Positions 29,955-44,524 are shown, counted from the first letter of the stretch. The stretch: 64,000 nt of DNA from Burkholderia lata (GCF_000012945.1 NC_007510.1:2356001-2420000); one strand, 5' to 3'. Program-made: numbers and translations. Notes: a model not told the origin generated them from the sequence alone.

Positions 29955-31826
29955 ATGCGCACCAAATTAACCGTCAAGAATCCGAAGCCGGCGTCGCCGA
30001 CCCGCGCCCCTGTCCGCTCCGGCAGCCTCGTCGCACGCAAGGCGGTACGCCCCGCTGCCCCGCCCGCGGGGGACAAGCCGGCCCGCCCGAAGAAGGCGTC
30101 CCCGGCCGCCGCCGGCGACCGCCCGTTCAAGCCGCGCGCCGCCGCGGGCGCCGAACGCCCGGGCGCGGATCGCGCCCCGGCCAAGCGTGCGCCGCGTGAC
30201 GGCGGTGCCGAACGCGGCACGCGTGCCCCTTATCGCGACAACGCGGCCGGTGAAGGCGCGAAGCGCAGCTTCGGCGATCGTCGCACGTCGTCCGATCGCC
30301 CGCCGCGTCGCGATGACGATGCACGTCCGCGTCGTGCGGGCTCCAGTGAAGGCGGCGCACGCGCACCTTATCGTGACAACGCATCCGGCGAAGGCGCAAA
30401 GCGCAGCTTCGGCGACCGCCGTACGTCGTCCGATCGCCCGCCGCGTCGTGATGACGATGCACGTCCGCGTCGCGCAGGTTCCAGTGAAGGCGGCGCACGC
30501 GCACCTTATCGCGACAACGCCGGTGGCGAAGGCGCAAAGCGCAGCTTCGGTGACCGTCGCCCGTCGTCCGATCGCCCGCCGCGTCGCGATGACGACTCAC
30601 GGCCGCGTCGCGCGGGCAGCGAAGGCGGTGCACGTGCACCGTATCGCGACAACGCAGGCGGTGAAGGTGCAAAACGCAGCTTCGGCGACCGCCGCACGTC
30701 GTCGGATCGTCCGCCGCGTCGCGATGACGACTCACGGCCGCGTCGCGCAGGTTCCAGTGAAGGCGGCGCACGCGCACCTTATCGCGACAACGCAGCCGGC
30801 GAAGGCGCAAAACGCAGCTTCGGCGACCGCCGCACGTCGTCCGATCGCCCGCCGCGCCGCAACGACGATGACCGACCGCGCCGCGCAGGCGCCGACGACG
30901 GCAAGCGCCCGTCGTATCGCGACAAGCCTGCCGGCGAAGGTGCGAAGCGCAGCTTCGGCGACCGCCCGGCCCGCCCCGCACGCGACGGCGAGCGTCGCTC
31001 GTTCGGTGCGGTCAAGACCGCGCAACCGGTCAAGCGCGCCTCGGCCGACGTCGACTACGGCGACGAAACGGGCCTGATGCGCCTGTCGAAGCGGATGTCC
31101 GAGCTCGGCATGTGCTCGCGCCGCGAAGCTGACGAATGGATCGAAAAGGGCTGGGTGCTTGTCGACGGCGAACGCATCGACACGCTCGGCACCAAGGTCC
31201 GCGCCGACCAGAAAATCGAGATCGACGAACGGGCCAGCGCCGCGCAGGCCGCGCAAGTGACGATCCTGCTGCACAAGCCGGTCGGTTACGTGTCGGGCCA
31301 GGCGGAAGACGGCTACGAGCCCGCCGCCGTGCTGATCACGCGCGCGAACCGCTGGAGCGGCGACCATTCGCCGGTGCGCTTCTCGCCGCAGCACCTGCAC
31401 GCACTCGCACCGGCCGGCCGCCTGGACATCGATTCGACCGGCCTGCTCGTGCTGACGCAGAACGGCGTGGTCGCGAAACAGCTGATCGGCGAGCAGTCGG
31501 ACATCGACAAGGAGTACCTGGTGCGCGTGCGCTTCGGCGAACGGCTGATCGACATCGACCAGCACTTCCCCGCGGAATCGCTCGCGAAGCTGCGTCACGG
31601 CCTCGAGCTCGACGGCGTCGCGCTGAAGCCCGCGATGGTGAGCTGGCAGAACGGCGAGCAGTTGCGCTTCGTGCTGCGCGAAGGCAAGAAACGCCAGATC
31701 CGCCGCATGTGCGAACTGGTGGGCCTCGACGTGATCGGCCTGAAGCGCGTGCGGATGGGCCGCGTGATGCTCGGCGCGCTGCCGCAGGGACAATGGCGCT
31801 ATCTGTCGGCCGACGAGACGTTCTGA
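29955..31826 (+). CDS. rluB: 23S rRNA pseudouridine synthase B with long repetitive N-terminus
   Basis: RluB converts U2605 of 23S rRNA to pseudouridine. The S4 RNA-binding domain begins at residue 375 (MRLSKRMSELGMCSRREADEW). The catalytic motif GRLDIDSTGLLV has its Asp at 491, and the family C-terminal segment GKKRQIRRMCELVGLDV follows. E. coli RluB has about 290 residues; this protein has 623 because residues 1-374 are an Arg/Asp/Gly-rich, probably disordered extension. Within it, residues 93-330 are near-identical repeats of 45-46 residues. A role in RNA binding or phase behaviour is inference. The gene probably shares an operon with glnD. Confidence 0.92.
   Translation: MRTKLTVKNPKPASPTRAPVRSGSLVARKAVRPAAPPAGDKPARPKKASPAAAGDRPFKPRAAAGAERPGADRAPAKRAPRDGGAERGTRAPYRDNAAGEGAKRSFGDRRTSSDRPPRRDDDARPRRAGSSEGGARAPYRDNASGEGAKRSFGDRRTSSDRPPRRDDDARPRRAGSSEGGARAPYRDNAGGEGAKRSFGDRRPSSDRPPRRDDDSRPRRAGSEGGARAPYRDNAGGEGAKRSFGDRRTSSDRPPRRDDDSRPRRAGSSEGGARAPYRDNAAGEGAKRSFGDRRTSSDRPPRRNDDDRPRRAGADDGKRPSYRDKPAGEGAKRSFGDRPARPARDGERRSFGAVKTAQPVKRASADVDYGDETGLMRLSKRMSELGMCSRREADEWIEKGWVLVDGERIDTLGTKVRADQKIEIDERASAAQAAQVTILLHKPVGYVSGQAEDGYEPAAVLITRANRWSGDHSPVRFSPQHLHALAPAGRLDIDSTGLLVLTQNGVVAKQLIGEQSDIDKEYLVRVRFGERLIDIDQHFPAESLAKLRHGLELDGVALKPAMVSWQNGEQLRFVLREGKKRQIRRMCELVGLDVIGLKRVRMGRVMLGALPQGQWRYLSADETF
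30231..31010 (+). repeat. Five and a part copies of a 138-bp in-frame repeat in rluB
   Basis: Units start at 30231, 30369, 30507, 30642 and 30780, and a diverged sixth starts at 30915. Units 1, 2 and 4 are 138 bases; units 3 and 5 are 135 because one codon is missing. Each unit encodes YRDN-x2-GEGAKRSFGDR followed by RTSSDRPPRRDDD and RPRRAG, with small changes. The period is a multiple of three, so copy number can change without a frameshift. Confidence 0.92.
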
Positions 31827-31857
31827 CCGCGAGCGCACACACGTGCGCCACGCAATG

Positions 31858-31884
31858 AAAAAGCCCGCGCAAGCGGGCTTTTTT
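31858..31884. terminator. Bidirectional terminator between rluB and def
   Basis: AAAAAGCCCGC (31858-31868) and GCGGGCTTTTT (31873-31883) pair perfectly around GCAA, with a T-run on either strand. It serves the convergent rluB and def genes. Confidence 0.9.
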
Positions 31885-31916
31885 GTTTCCTGCGAGAGAC
31901 CTGGAACGCCGGGCGA

Positions 31917-34569
<2,653 letters not shown>

Positions 34570-34613
34570 GTTTGCCGCCGCGGCGGGGCGTGCAATGCGC
34601 GCCCGATGCGCGT

Positions 34614-34676
34614 GCTGCAGCGCAAACAGCAACGTGTGCGCTGCAGCGACGAACGGCGGGCGTCGACGCCCGCCGT
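34614..34676 (-). terminator. Tandem hairpins between zipA and ligA
   Basis: Two perfect stems lie side by side: GCTGCAGCGCA with its complement (34614-34624 and 34637-34647), and a 10-bp stem around TCGA (34653-34662 with 34667-34676). They follow the zipA stop codon and precede the likely ligA promoter. Neither has a strong T-run, so termination is probable but not certain. Confidence 0.45.
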
Positions 34677-34689
34677 CCGCGCGTTCGCG

Positions 34690-35973
34690 TTACTGGCTGA
34701 AGAGGCGGCGCGTGACCGGCGAACCGGCCGGGATACCTGCTTCCTCGAGCTTCGCGTACAGCTTCATCAGTTGCTGATCGATCGCGACCAGCGTCGATTC
34801 CGGCAGCGGCCGGCGCGAATCGTCGACCACGCGTGCGCCGATCCGTTCGGACAGCGATTTCGCGTAGTCGCACATCAGCCGGAACGGCAGGATGTCCTCT
34901 TCGGCGACCGGCACGTCGAGCACCAGCGTGATCATGTTGCCGCCCTTGTACGTGAGATCGTCACGCAGGAAGTTCGTGTCGCCGAACTGCAGCATGAACA
35001 CCGGGTTCTGCTTCGCGTCGAGCTTCACGAAACGCGTGCCGTCGCGCGACAGCAGCAGCCCGTCCTGCGACGCGACCGCCTGCACGTAGTTCGCCGACCA
35101 CGGCGCGCCGTCCGACATCACGTTGATCGACAGTTGCGCGTCGCATTGCGCGGCGAACGCGTCGAGCTCGCGCGCCATCGCGACCGTTTCCATCATGTCC
35201 GGGAATTCCGGCGCGCCGTCGATCGCGTCGGCGAACTGCTGGACGCCCGTCACGAATTCGGAGAACTCGAGCTCGTTCAGTGCACCGCTGCGGTTCGCGA
35301 GCTGCGCGGCCGCACGCAGTTCCTCGTAGCGCACGCCGTTCTGCAGCAACTCCCACTGGCCGCCCTCCGGCTTGCCTTCGATATGCACGGGCTTGCTGCC
35401 CGCGCGGCGCAGCCGCTGCGCAGCCGGCAGGATCTTGTCGCCCGGCAGCAACCCGCCGAGGCGGATCGGCACGATGCAGTCGATCCGGCGGTCGACGATC
35501 GCCGGCGGTGCCGACGAGATCGTCGTGGCAGCCGGTAGCACGGGTTCGGCCAGCTCCGCCGGTTCAGCATGCGTTTCGTGCGTGGAGGCCGGTGCGGCTT
35601 CCTCGCCGGCAACCGGCTCGACCGACTCGGCCGGTGTATCGACACCGGTCGCCTCGGCCTGCAGATCGGCCGGCATGTCGGCCGGCGCTACACCACCGAA
35701 CGTCGGCTCGACGCGTGCGACTTCGGCCGGCGTGCCGGCTGTGGCGGCCGCCGGAGCCGGCGCCGCGGGCTCGCGCCGCACCGGCTGACGCACCGGCTCG
35801 ATGAACGGCAATTCTTCTTCGCGTTCGGGGCGATTCATCGCCTCGGCCGCTTCTTCCGGCATCGGGCGCGGCATCCTGCGCCGCACCTTCGCGCCCTGCC
35901 ATGCGTTGTAAACCACGACGCCGCCCACCACGACGGCGCCCGCGCCGATCAAACCGAGTGTCAACTCGTCCAT
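34690..35973 (-). CDS. zipA: Cell division protein ZipA-like
   Basis: ZipA anchors FtsZ to the inner membrane. The 427-residue protein has one N-terminal membrane helix (residues 4-22, ELTLGLIGAGAVVVGGVVVY), a basic stretch with KVRRRMPRPMP, and a Pro/Ala/Glu-rich disordered linker to about 165. The C-terminal FtsZ-binding domain covers about 280-420 (LVLDVPVAEEDILPFRLMCDYAKSL). Neighbours smc and ligA are the usual ones. The ATG at 35973 puts the membrane helix at the very N-terminus. Confidence 0.87.
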   Translation of the reverse strand: MDELTLGLIGAGAVVVGGVVVYNAWQGAKVRRRMPRPMPEEAAEAMNRPEREEELPFIEPVRQPVRREPAAPAPAAATAGTPAEVARVEPTFGGVAPADMPADLQAEATGVDTPAESVEPVAGEEAAPASTHETHAEPAELAEPVLPAATTISSAPPAIVDRRIDCIVPIRLGGLLPGDKILPAAQRLRRAGSKPVHIEGKPEGGQWELLQNGVRYEELRAAAQLANRSGALNELEFSEFVTGVQQFADAIDGAPEFPDMMETVAMARELDAFAAQCDAQLSINVMSDGAPWSANYVQAVASQDGLLLSRDGTRFVKLDAKQNPVFMLQFGDTNFLRDDLTYKGGNMITLVLDVPVAEEDILPFRLMCDYAKSLSERIGARVVDDSRRPLPESTLVAIDQQLMKLYAKLEEAGIPAGSPVTRRLFSQ

Positions 35974-36058
35974 GCACGCTCCATCAGCAATTCTTGTTCG
36001 TCGGAACCGCGAACGGGCGCCCATGCGCCGCGCGAACGCGGTCCGGTTTCGTCAAACG

Positions 36059-39000
36059 TCAATTCTGGGCAAAACCCGCGGCGGTTTCCATGTCCACCGC
36101 GACGATCCGCGACACGCCCTGCTCCTGCATCGTCACGCCGATCAGCTGCTGCGCCATTTCCATCGCGATCTTGTTGTGCGAGATGAACAGGAACTGCGTC
36201 TTGTTGGACATCGCGCGCACGAGATTCGCGAAACGCTCGGTGTTCGCGTCGTCGAGCGGCGCGTCGACCTCGTCGAGCAGACAGAACGGCGCAGGGTTCA
36301 GCTGGAACATCGCGAACACCAGTGCGGTGGCCGTCAGCGCCTTCTCGCCGCCCGACAGCAGGTGGATCGTCGCGTTCTTCTTGCCCGGCGGCTGCGCCAT
36401 CACCTGCACGCCGGCATCGAGGATTTCGTCGCCCGTCATGATCAGCTTCGCCTGGCCCCCACCGAAGAGGCGCGGGAACAGGTCGCTGAAGTGGCGGTTG
36501 ACTTCGTCGAAGGTGCCCTGCAGCAGCGTGCGGGTTTCCTGGTCGATCTTGTGGATCGCGTCCTCGAGCGTCGTGATCGCGTCGATCAGGTCGGCCGACT
36601 GCGCGTCGAGGAACACCTTGCGCTCGCTCGCGGCCTTCAGCTCGTCGAGCGCGGCCATGTTCACCGGGCCGAGCGCGTTGATCGCGTTGTTCAGGCGCGT
36701 GACTTCGCCCTGCAGGTACGACGGTTTCAGATCCGGCGTGAGCTTCTCGCGCAGCGCTTCCTCGTCGACCTCGGCCGTCGTCAGTTGCTCCGCGAACTGC
36801 TCGACCGACAGGCGCGCGGCCTGCTCCTTCAACTGCAATTCGGTGATGCGATCGCGCAGCGGCTGCAGCGAGCGCTCGGCGACGAGCCGCTGCTCGTCCG
36901 ACGCGCGCAGTTTGGCGGTCAGGTCGTCGAGTTCGATCCGCGCGGCCTGCAGTGCCTCTTCCTTCACCGCGCGAATCTCGAGCGCGTCCTGCAGGCCCGT
37001 GTGCGCGGTCTGCTCGTTGATCGTCTCGAGCTCGGCGCGCGCGTCTTCCAGCGATCCGGCGACGCGCTCGCTCTGCTCGTGCGCGACCTGGATGCTGCGC
37101 TTGAGCTCGTCGATCCGCGTCACTGCATTGCGTGCTGCGAAGCGCGCGTCGTTCGCGCCGCGCTCCAGGTCACGCGCTTCCTGACGCGCCTGCGTCAGCG
37201 ATTCGTCGAGCGCCTCGAATGCGAGCTGGTTGTCCTCGAAGCGCGCCTGCAGTTCTGCAAGTTCGCCGTCGAAACGCTCGAAATTCGCTTCCGACTCCGC
37301 GCGCATCGCGCGCTGCTCTTCGATCTGCGCGCCGATTTCCTCGAGTTCCTCGCGGATCTGCGTGCTGCGCTGCGTGTAACGTTCGTGCGCCTGCGCGAGC
37401 TTCAGCACGTCCATCTGCAGCGCGTGCACGCGCTGCGTCGCCCGCTCGGCCTGTGCACGCACGTCGCCGAGCGCCTGCGTGGCCTGCGTGTGCGCGGCTT
37501 CCGCACGCACGGCGGCCGTGCGCGCCTCGTCGGCGAGCAGCGCCTGCGCACGCACCTGGCGCGTCAGGTTTTCGATTTCCTGCTGGCGGGCCAGCATCCC
37601 GGCCTGCTCCGAATCGGCGGCATACAGCTGCACGCCGACACGCGTGACGATATGGCCGGCCTTGACGACGAACGAGCCGCCTGCCGGCAGTTGCCTGCGC
37701 GTTGCAAGTGCCTGCGCGATGTCGTCGGCGACGTACACGTTGCCGAGCCAGTCGTTCAGCACCGCGCGGATGCCCGCATCGTCGATGCGCACGAGCGACA
37801 GCACCGGACGCAGGCCGGCCACGGCCGCCGGCGGTTCGCCGGCCGCGGGCGGCGCGTAGAACGCGAGCTTCGCGGGCGGTGCATCGGTGGCGAATGCCTT
37901 CACCCAGTCGAGATTCGACACTTCGAGCGCGGCGAGGCGCTCGCGCAGCACGGCTTCGAGCGCGGCTTCCCAGCCCGCTTCGACATGCAGCTTCTTCCAC
38001 AGACGCGGCAGCGCACCGAGTTCGTGCTTGTCGAGCCACGGCTGCACCTTGCCTTCGGTCTGCACGTTTTCCTGCAGCTGCTTCAGCGCGGCGAGGCGCG
38101 CCTCGAGCTGGTGGATCTGCGCGGCTTCGGCCTGCACGCGCTCCTGCGCGGCACGGCGTTCACCATCGAGGCGCGGCACGGTTTCCTGCGCGTCGGCGAG
38201 GCGCGCCTGCGCTTCGGCCAGGATCTCTTCCTGCTCGGCGAGCTGCATGCGCAGCTCCTCGAGCTGCGCTTCATCCGGCGCATCGAGCCCGCCCGCTTCG
38301 CTCTTCAGGCGCTCATGGCGCTGCTGAAGCTGCTGGAGCTGCTGGTCGGCGTTACGCTGGTGTGCCGCTTCGAGCTTCAGCGACTGTTCGGTCTGCGCGA
38401 TCCGCGCGCGCTCGTCGTTGAGCTGCGCCTGTGCATCGCGGAATTTCGCTTCGAGCGCCGGCAGCGCGTCGTGCTTCGCGGCGGCGTTGTCTTCGGCGAG
38501 CGCGGCCTTCTCGTCGGCCATCGCGCGCGCTTCTTCGGCCTCTTCGAGCTCGTCCTGCGCCTTCTCGGCCTGCGCGCGCCATTGCTCGCGCTGCGCATTG
38601 AGTGCGGCGATCTGCGCCTGCACGCGATTGCGCGATTCGACGATGAACTTGATCTCGGCTTCGAGGCGGCTCACCTCGGCGTTCGCTTCGTAAAGCGAAC
38701 CCTGTGCGCCCTGCATCGCGTCGCTTGCCGAGTAGTGCGCCACGCGCAGCGTCTCGAGTTGCGCCTCGACCTCGCGCAGCTTTGCCGTCTGCGCCTCCAG
38801 GTCGATCTGCGCCTGTTCGATCGCGCGCTGCTGCTTCTGCTGCTCGCCGGCGGCCTCGTTCTTGCGCAGCAGCCACAACAGGCGCTGCTTCTCCTCGCCA
38901 TCGGCGACGAGTTCCTTGTACTTGGTGGCCACGACGGCCTGCGCCTCGAGCTTCTCGAGGTTCGCGCCGAGTTCGCGGACGATGTCCTCGACGCGCGTCA

Positions 39001-39571
39001 GGTTCTCGCGCGTGTCGTGCAGGCGGTTCTCGGTTTCGCGGCGGCGTTCCTTGTACTTCGACACGCCCGCGGCTTCCTCGAGGAACACGCGCAGCTCTTC
39101 CGGCTTCGCCTCGATGATCCGCGCGATCATGCCCTGCCCGATGATCGCGTACGCACGCGGCCCGAGGCCGGTACCGAGGAAGATGTCCTGGATGTCGCGG
39201 CGGCGCGCCGGCAGGTTGTTGATGTAGTAACTCGACGTGCCGTCGCGCGTGAGCACGCGCTTCACGGCGATCTCGCCGTACTGGCCCCACTGGCCGGCCG
39301 CGCGGCCGTCGGAGTTGTCGAAGATCAGTTCGACACTGGCCCGGCTGCCGGGCTTGCGGGCGGTCGAGCCGTTGAAGATCACGTCCTGCATCGATTCGCC
39401 GCGCAGCTCGGACGCGCGCGACTCGCCGAGCACCCAGCGCACGGCATCGATGATGTTGGACTTGCCGCACCCGTTCGGGCCCACCACGCCGACAAGCTGG
39501 CCCGGAACCTGGAAATGCGTGGGATCGACAAAGGATTTGAAGCCAGCGAGTTTGATCGAGCTCAGACGCAC
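36059..39571 (-). CDS. smc: Chromosome partition protein SMC
   Basis: SMC compacts and segregates chromosomes with ScpA and ScpB. The 1170-residue protein has Walker A GPNGCGKSN at 31-39, a coiled coil of about 170-500, a hinge near 520-640 (VLRERLAALEVSNLDWVKAF), a second coiled coil, and the ABC signature LSGGEKALTA near 1072 with Walker B LLDEVDAPLDD. The probable start is the GTG at 39571 (VRLSSIKLAGFKSF); no strong ribosome binding site is seen. zipA follows after 85 bases. Confidence 0.95.
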   Translation of the reverse strand: MRLSSIKLAGFKSFVDPTHFQVPGQLVGVVGPNGCGKSNIIDAVRWVLGESRASELRGESMQDVIFNGSTARKPGSRASVELIFDNSDGRAAGQWGQYGEIAVKRVLTRDGTSSYYINNLPARRRDIQDIFLGTGLGPRAYAIIGQGMIARIIEAKPEELRVFLEEAAGVSKYKERRRETENRLHDTRENLTRVEDIVRELGANLEKLEAQAVVATKYKELVADGEEKQRLLWLLRKNEAAGEQQKQQRAIEQAQIDLEAQTAKLREVEAQLETLRVAHYSASDAMQGAQGSLYEANAEVSRLEAEIKFIVESRNRVQAQIAALNAQREQWRAQAEKAQDELEEAEEARAMADEKAALAEDNAAAKHDALPALEAKFRDAQAQLNDERARIAQTEQSLKLEAAHQRNADQQLQQLQQRHERLKSEAGGLDAPDEAQLEELRMQLAEQEEILAEAQARLADAQETVPRLDGERRAAQERVQAEAAQIHQLEARLAALKQLQENVQTEGKVQPWLDKHELGALPRLWKKLHVEAGWEAALEAVLRERLAALEVSNLDWVKAFATDAPPAKLAFYAPPAAGEPPAAVAGLRPVLSLVRIDDAGIRAVLNDWLGNVYVADDIAQALATRRQLPAGGSFVVKAGHIVTRVGVQLYAADSEQAGMLARQQEIENLTRQVRAQALLADEARTAAVRAEAAHTQATQALGDVRAQAERATQRVHALQMDVLKLAQAHERYTQRSTQIREELEEIGAQIEEQRAMRAESEANFERFDGELAELQARFEDNQLAFEALDESLTQARQEARDLERGANDARFAARNAVTRIDELKRSIQVAHEQSERVAGSLEDARAELETINEQTAHTGLQDALEIRAVKEEALQAARIELDDLTAKLRASDEQRLVAERSLQPLRDRITELQLKEQAARLSVEQFAEQLTTAEVDEEALREKLTPDLKPSYLQGEVTRLNNAINALGPVNMAALDELKAASERKVFLDAQSADLIDAITTLEDAIHKIDQETRTLLQGTFDEVNRHFSDLFPRLFGGGQAKLIMTGDEILDAGVQVMAQPPGKKNATIHLLSGGEKALTATALVFAMFQLNPAPFCLLDEVDAPLDDANTERFANLVRAMSNKTQFLFISHNKIAMEMAQQLIGVTMQEQGVSRIVAVDMETAAGFAQN

Positions 39572-39665
39572 GGCGGTATCGGATGTGAAGAAGGTGTGAA
39601 ACGGACGGAGCCGCACTGCGCGAGGCCGGACGGCCCATGCGCGCGATGCGCCCCGGAATTCAAAA

Positions 39666-39698
39666 GCGGGGCCGCGCGCATACAGCGTTGGGCCCCGC
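39666..39698 (-). terminator. Terminator after the EamA gene
   Basis: GCGGGGCC (39666-39673) pairs with GGCCCCGC (39691-39698) across a 17-base loop. On the minus strand TTTT follows. It would end the EamA transcript before smc. Confidence 0.5.
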
Positions 39699-39710
39699 AA
39701 ACGGCTTCCA

Positions 39711-40652
39711 TCATACCATCGCGCGTGCGCCGTCCCGACCGTCGCCGGGTTTATCCGGTGCCGGCGCGGCGCGATGGACCCGGCTCGACAGCAGCGTCGC
39801 CAGCACGATGCACGCGCCGCCCGCCCACTCGCGCGCGGTCGGCAGCTCGTTCGCGAACACCCACGCCGACAGCGCGGTGATCACGATCTCGAACAGCATG
39901 ATGATCGACGCACGGTTCGCCGGCACGCGCGCCAGCCCGTACTGCACGAGCAGGTTGTTCGACGCCATCGTCACGCCGATCGCGACGATGATCAGCGCGG
40001 CCGTGCCGAGGTGGCCGCCCGCCGGCGCAGCCGGTATCCCCTCGAACAGCGACGCGATCGCGCCGAACACGGCCGCGCCGCCGAACAGCGTCGCGGTGCG
40101 CATCTCGGCGCGCATCTCCGGCAGCTCGCGGCTCGCCTTGATCACGAGCACGTTGCTCATCGCGAAACTCAACCCGGCCGCGAGACCGGCCCATTCCGCC
40201 GGGCTGGCCGGCAGCGGCAGGCCGAGCTTCGGCGACCACAGCATCAGCATCGCGCCGCCGATCGACAGCGCCGCGAGCCCCGCGCCGGCCCAGGTCAGCC
40301 GCTCGCGCAGCAGGAAATGTGCGTAGATCGCGGTCCACGCGGGGGTCAGGTAGAACAGCAGCATCACGCGCAGCACTTCACCGTGGATCGTGCCCCACAC
40401 GAACCCGAGGTTCGTCACGCCGGCCGTCACCGCGATGCCGGGCAGCACCCAGTGCCAGCGCAGCGTCGCGATCGTGCGGTGTCGCGCGACGATCACGAAC
40501 AGGAAGGCGACGAGGCTCGTCAGCGCGCTCGCCAGCGTGCCCGTCACGCCGAGCGATGCCAGAATCCGCAGCGGATACCAGATCAGGCCCCATACCGATG
40601 CGCCGATCAGGATGGCCAGCGTCGGCAGGCTGCCGCGTACCGCGTTATTCAT
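39711..40652 (-). CDS. EamA/DMT-superfamily transporter
   Basis: The 313-residue inner-membrane protein has ten hydrophobic segments in two EamA repeats (about 10-145 and 155-290), with ILIGASVWGLIWYPLR at the start. The substrate is unknown. I chose the ATG at 40652 with AAAGGG 11 bases upstream; a TTG three codons earlier sits too close to that site. It is divergent from dapC. It is unrelated in detail to the EamA gene at 2556, sharing only the family fold. Confidence 0.83.
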   Translation of the reverse strand: MNNAVRGSLPTLAILIGASVWGLIWYPLRILASLGVTGTLASALTSLVAFLFVIVARHRTIATLRWHWVLPGIAVTAGVTNLGFVWGTIHGEVLRVMLLFYLTPAWTAIYAHFLLRERLTWAGAGLAALSIGGAMLMLWSPKLGLPLPASPAEWAGLAAGLSFAMSNVLVIKASRELPEMRAEMRTATLFGGAAVFGAIASLFEGIPAAPAGGHLGTAALIIVAIGVTMASNNLLVQYGLARVPANRASIIMLFEIVITALSAWVFANELPTAREWAGGACIVLATLLSSRVHRAAPAPDKPGDGRDGARAMV

Positions 40653-40722
40653 TTGGTTCAATACCCTTTATTCGACCGGCCCGGCCGCCGTTCCGGCAGG
40701 CCGTGACCGCATTCCGTCACGC

Positions 40723-40728
40723 TATAAT
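40723..40728 (+). promoter_or_regulatory. Likely dapC -10 element
   Basis: A perfect TATAAT lies about 90 bases before dapC in the divergent region with the EamA gene. No convincing -35 is found at 16-18 bases. Confidence 0.45.
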
Positions 40729-40811
40729 CGTCCGTTGCGACCCGCGCGCCATCGGCGCCCGTTCGCAGCCGCGCGGCGCGCCCGCCGCTTCTTTCGCTCC
40801 AACCGGCCGCG

Positions 40812-42044
40812 ATGGCCGCTTCGCCCGTGAACCCTCGACTCGACTCGCTCCAGCCCTATCCCTTCGAAAAGCTGCGCGCCCTGTTCAAGGACGTGACGCC
40901 CTCCGGCGCCCTCAAACCGATCAGCTTCGGCATCGGCGAGCCCAAACATGCCACCCCGGCGCTGATCCGCGACGCCGTGGTCGCAGCGCTCGACGGTCTC
41001 GCGTCGTACCCGGCCACCGCCGGCTCGGACGCGCTGCGCACGTCGATCGCGCACTGGCTCGAGCGCCGCTACGGGCTGCCGGCCATCGATCCGGCCACGC
41101 AGGTGCTGCCCGTGTCGGGGTCGCGCGAGGCGCTGTTCTCGCTTGCGCAGACGGTGATCGACGCACGCCCGTCCGAACAGGGCGAGAAGGCGATCGTACT
41201 CTGTCCGAATCCTTTCTATCAAATTTACGAAGGCGCCGCGCTGCTGGCCGGTGCCGAACCCTATTTCGCGAACAGCGACCCGGCCCGCAACTTCGCGTGC
41301 GACTACGCGTCCGTGCCGGACGCGGTCTGGGCGCGCACGCAACTGCTGTACGTCTGCTCGCCGGGCAACCCGACGGGCGCCGTGCTGACGCTCGACGACT
41401 GGCGCGAGTTGTTCGCGCTGTCCGACCGCCACGGTTTCGTGATCGCGTCCGACGAGTGCTATTCGGAAATCTATTTCGACGAAGCGGCGCCGCCGCTCGG
41501 CGGCCTCGAGGCCGCGCACCGCCTCGGCCGCGGCTTCGAGCGGCTCGTGATGCTGTCGAGCCTGTCGAAGCGCTCGAACGTGCCGGGCATGCGCTCGGGC
41601 TTCGTCGCCGGCGACGCGGCGCTGCTGAAGAAATTCCTGCTGTACCGCACGTACCACGGCGCGGCGCTGTCGCCGGTCTGGCAGCACGCGAGCATCGCCG
41701 CGTGGAACGACGAGGCGCACGTGCGCGAGAACCGCGCGCTGTACCTGCAGAAGTTCAATACCGTCACGCCGCTGCTGGCCGACGTGATCGACGTGAAGCT
41801 GCCCGACGCGGCGTTCTACCTGTGGGCCAACGTGTCGCGCACCGGGCTGTCGGACACCGAGTTCGCCCGCCGCCTGTACGCCGACTATAATGTGACGGTT
41901 CTGCCCGGCTCGTACCTGGCGCGCGACGCGCACGGCACGAATCCGGGCCGCGATTTCATCCGGATCGCGCTCGTCGCGGGCACCCCCGAATGCGTCGAGG
42001 GCGCGCAACGCATCGTCGATTTCTGCCGCTCTCTCGCGCGGTAA
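40812..42044 (+). CDS. dapC: Succinyldiaminopimelate transaminase
   Basis: DapC makes N-succinyl-LL-diaminopimelate in the succinylase branch of lysine and peptidoglycan precursor synthesis. The 410-residue class-I aminotransferase has the fold signature [10 protein letters not shown] near 180 and the PLP lysine in [15 protein letters not shown] near 248. The start is uncertain: ATG at 40812 or GTG at 40827 ([16 protein letters not shown]) are both possible and neither has a good ribosome binding site. dapD follows after 43 bases. Confidence 0.93.
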
Positions 42045-42087
42045 TCGTCCATCCGATCAATTCCATCCATCTCCTGCGAAAACGAAC

Positions 42088-42914
<827 letters not shown>

Positions 42915-42915
<1 letters not shown>

Positions 42916-43283
42916 TGGCAAAGCCGCACACCGTGGTCGTCTACGGCATTCCGAACTGCGACACCGTGAAGAAGGCCCGCGTGTGGCTCGACGATCACGG
43001 CGTCGAATTCGAGTTTCACGACTTCAAGAAGCTCGGTGTCAGCGCACCGCTCGTCGAGGACTGGCTGAAGGACGTGTCGCTCGACGCGCTCGTCAACAAG
43101 CGCGGCACGACGTGGCGCGGCCTGGACGACGCGATGAAGGCGGCCGCCGAAACGAAGGCCGGCGCGGTCGCGCTGATGATCCACAAGCCGTCGGTCATCA
43201 AGCGCCCCGTGCTGGTGGTCAACGGCCGCGTGAAATCGCTCGGCTTCGCGGCCGATCAATACGCGGCGCTGTTTGCCGCATAG
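42915..43283 (+). CDS. ArsC/Spx-family protein (YffB-like)
   Basis: The 122-residue protein has the thioredoxin-like ArsC fold with a single active-site Cys in YGIPNCDTVKKARVWL (Cys near 16). It lacks the further cysteines of arsenate reductases, so it is more like E. coli YffB, also encoded beside dapE. Its biochemical role is unsettled; thiol or glutathione chemistry is likely. It overlaps the dapD stop codon by one base and is followed by an intrinsic terminator. Confidence 0.85.
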
Positions 43284-44513
<1,230 letters not shown>

Positions 44514-44524
44514 TGGAGCCTCGC

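Noticed and set aside
26477..30220. Very long minus-strand open frame (over 1200 codons) opposite map and glnD
   Set aside because: It is the complement of two certain genes, has no family motifs and is Arg/Ala/Val-rich as expected for an antisense frame in GC-rich DNA.
30127..31077. Open frames on both strands across the rluB repeats
   Set aside because: The repeat period is a multiple of three and free of stops, so all frames stay open; only the rluB frame joins conserved domains.
35972..39880. Plus-strand open frame of about 1300 codons opposite smc
   Set aside because: smc is intact on the other strand; the antisense product has no recognisable domain.
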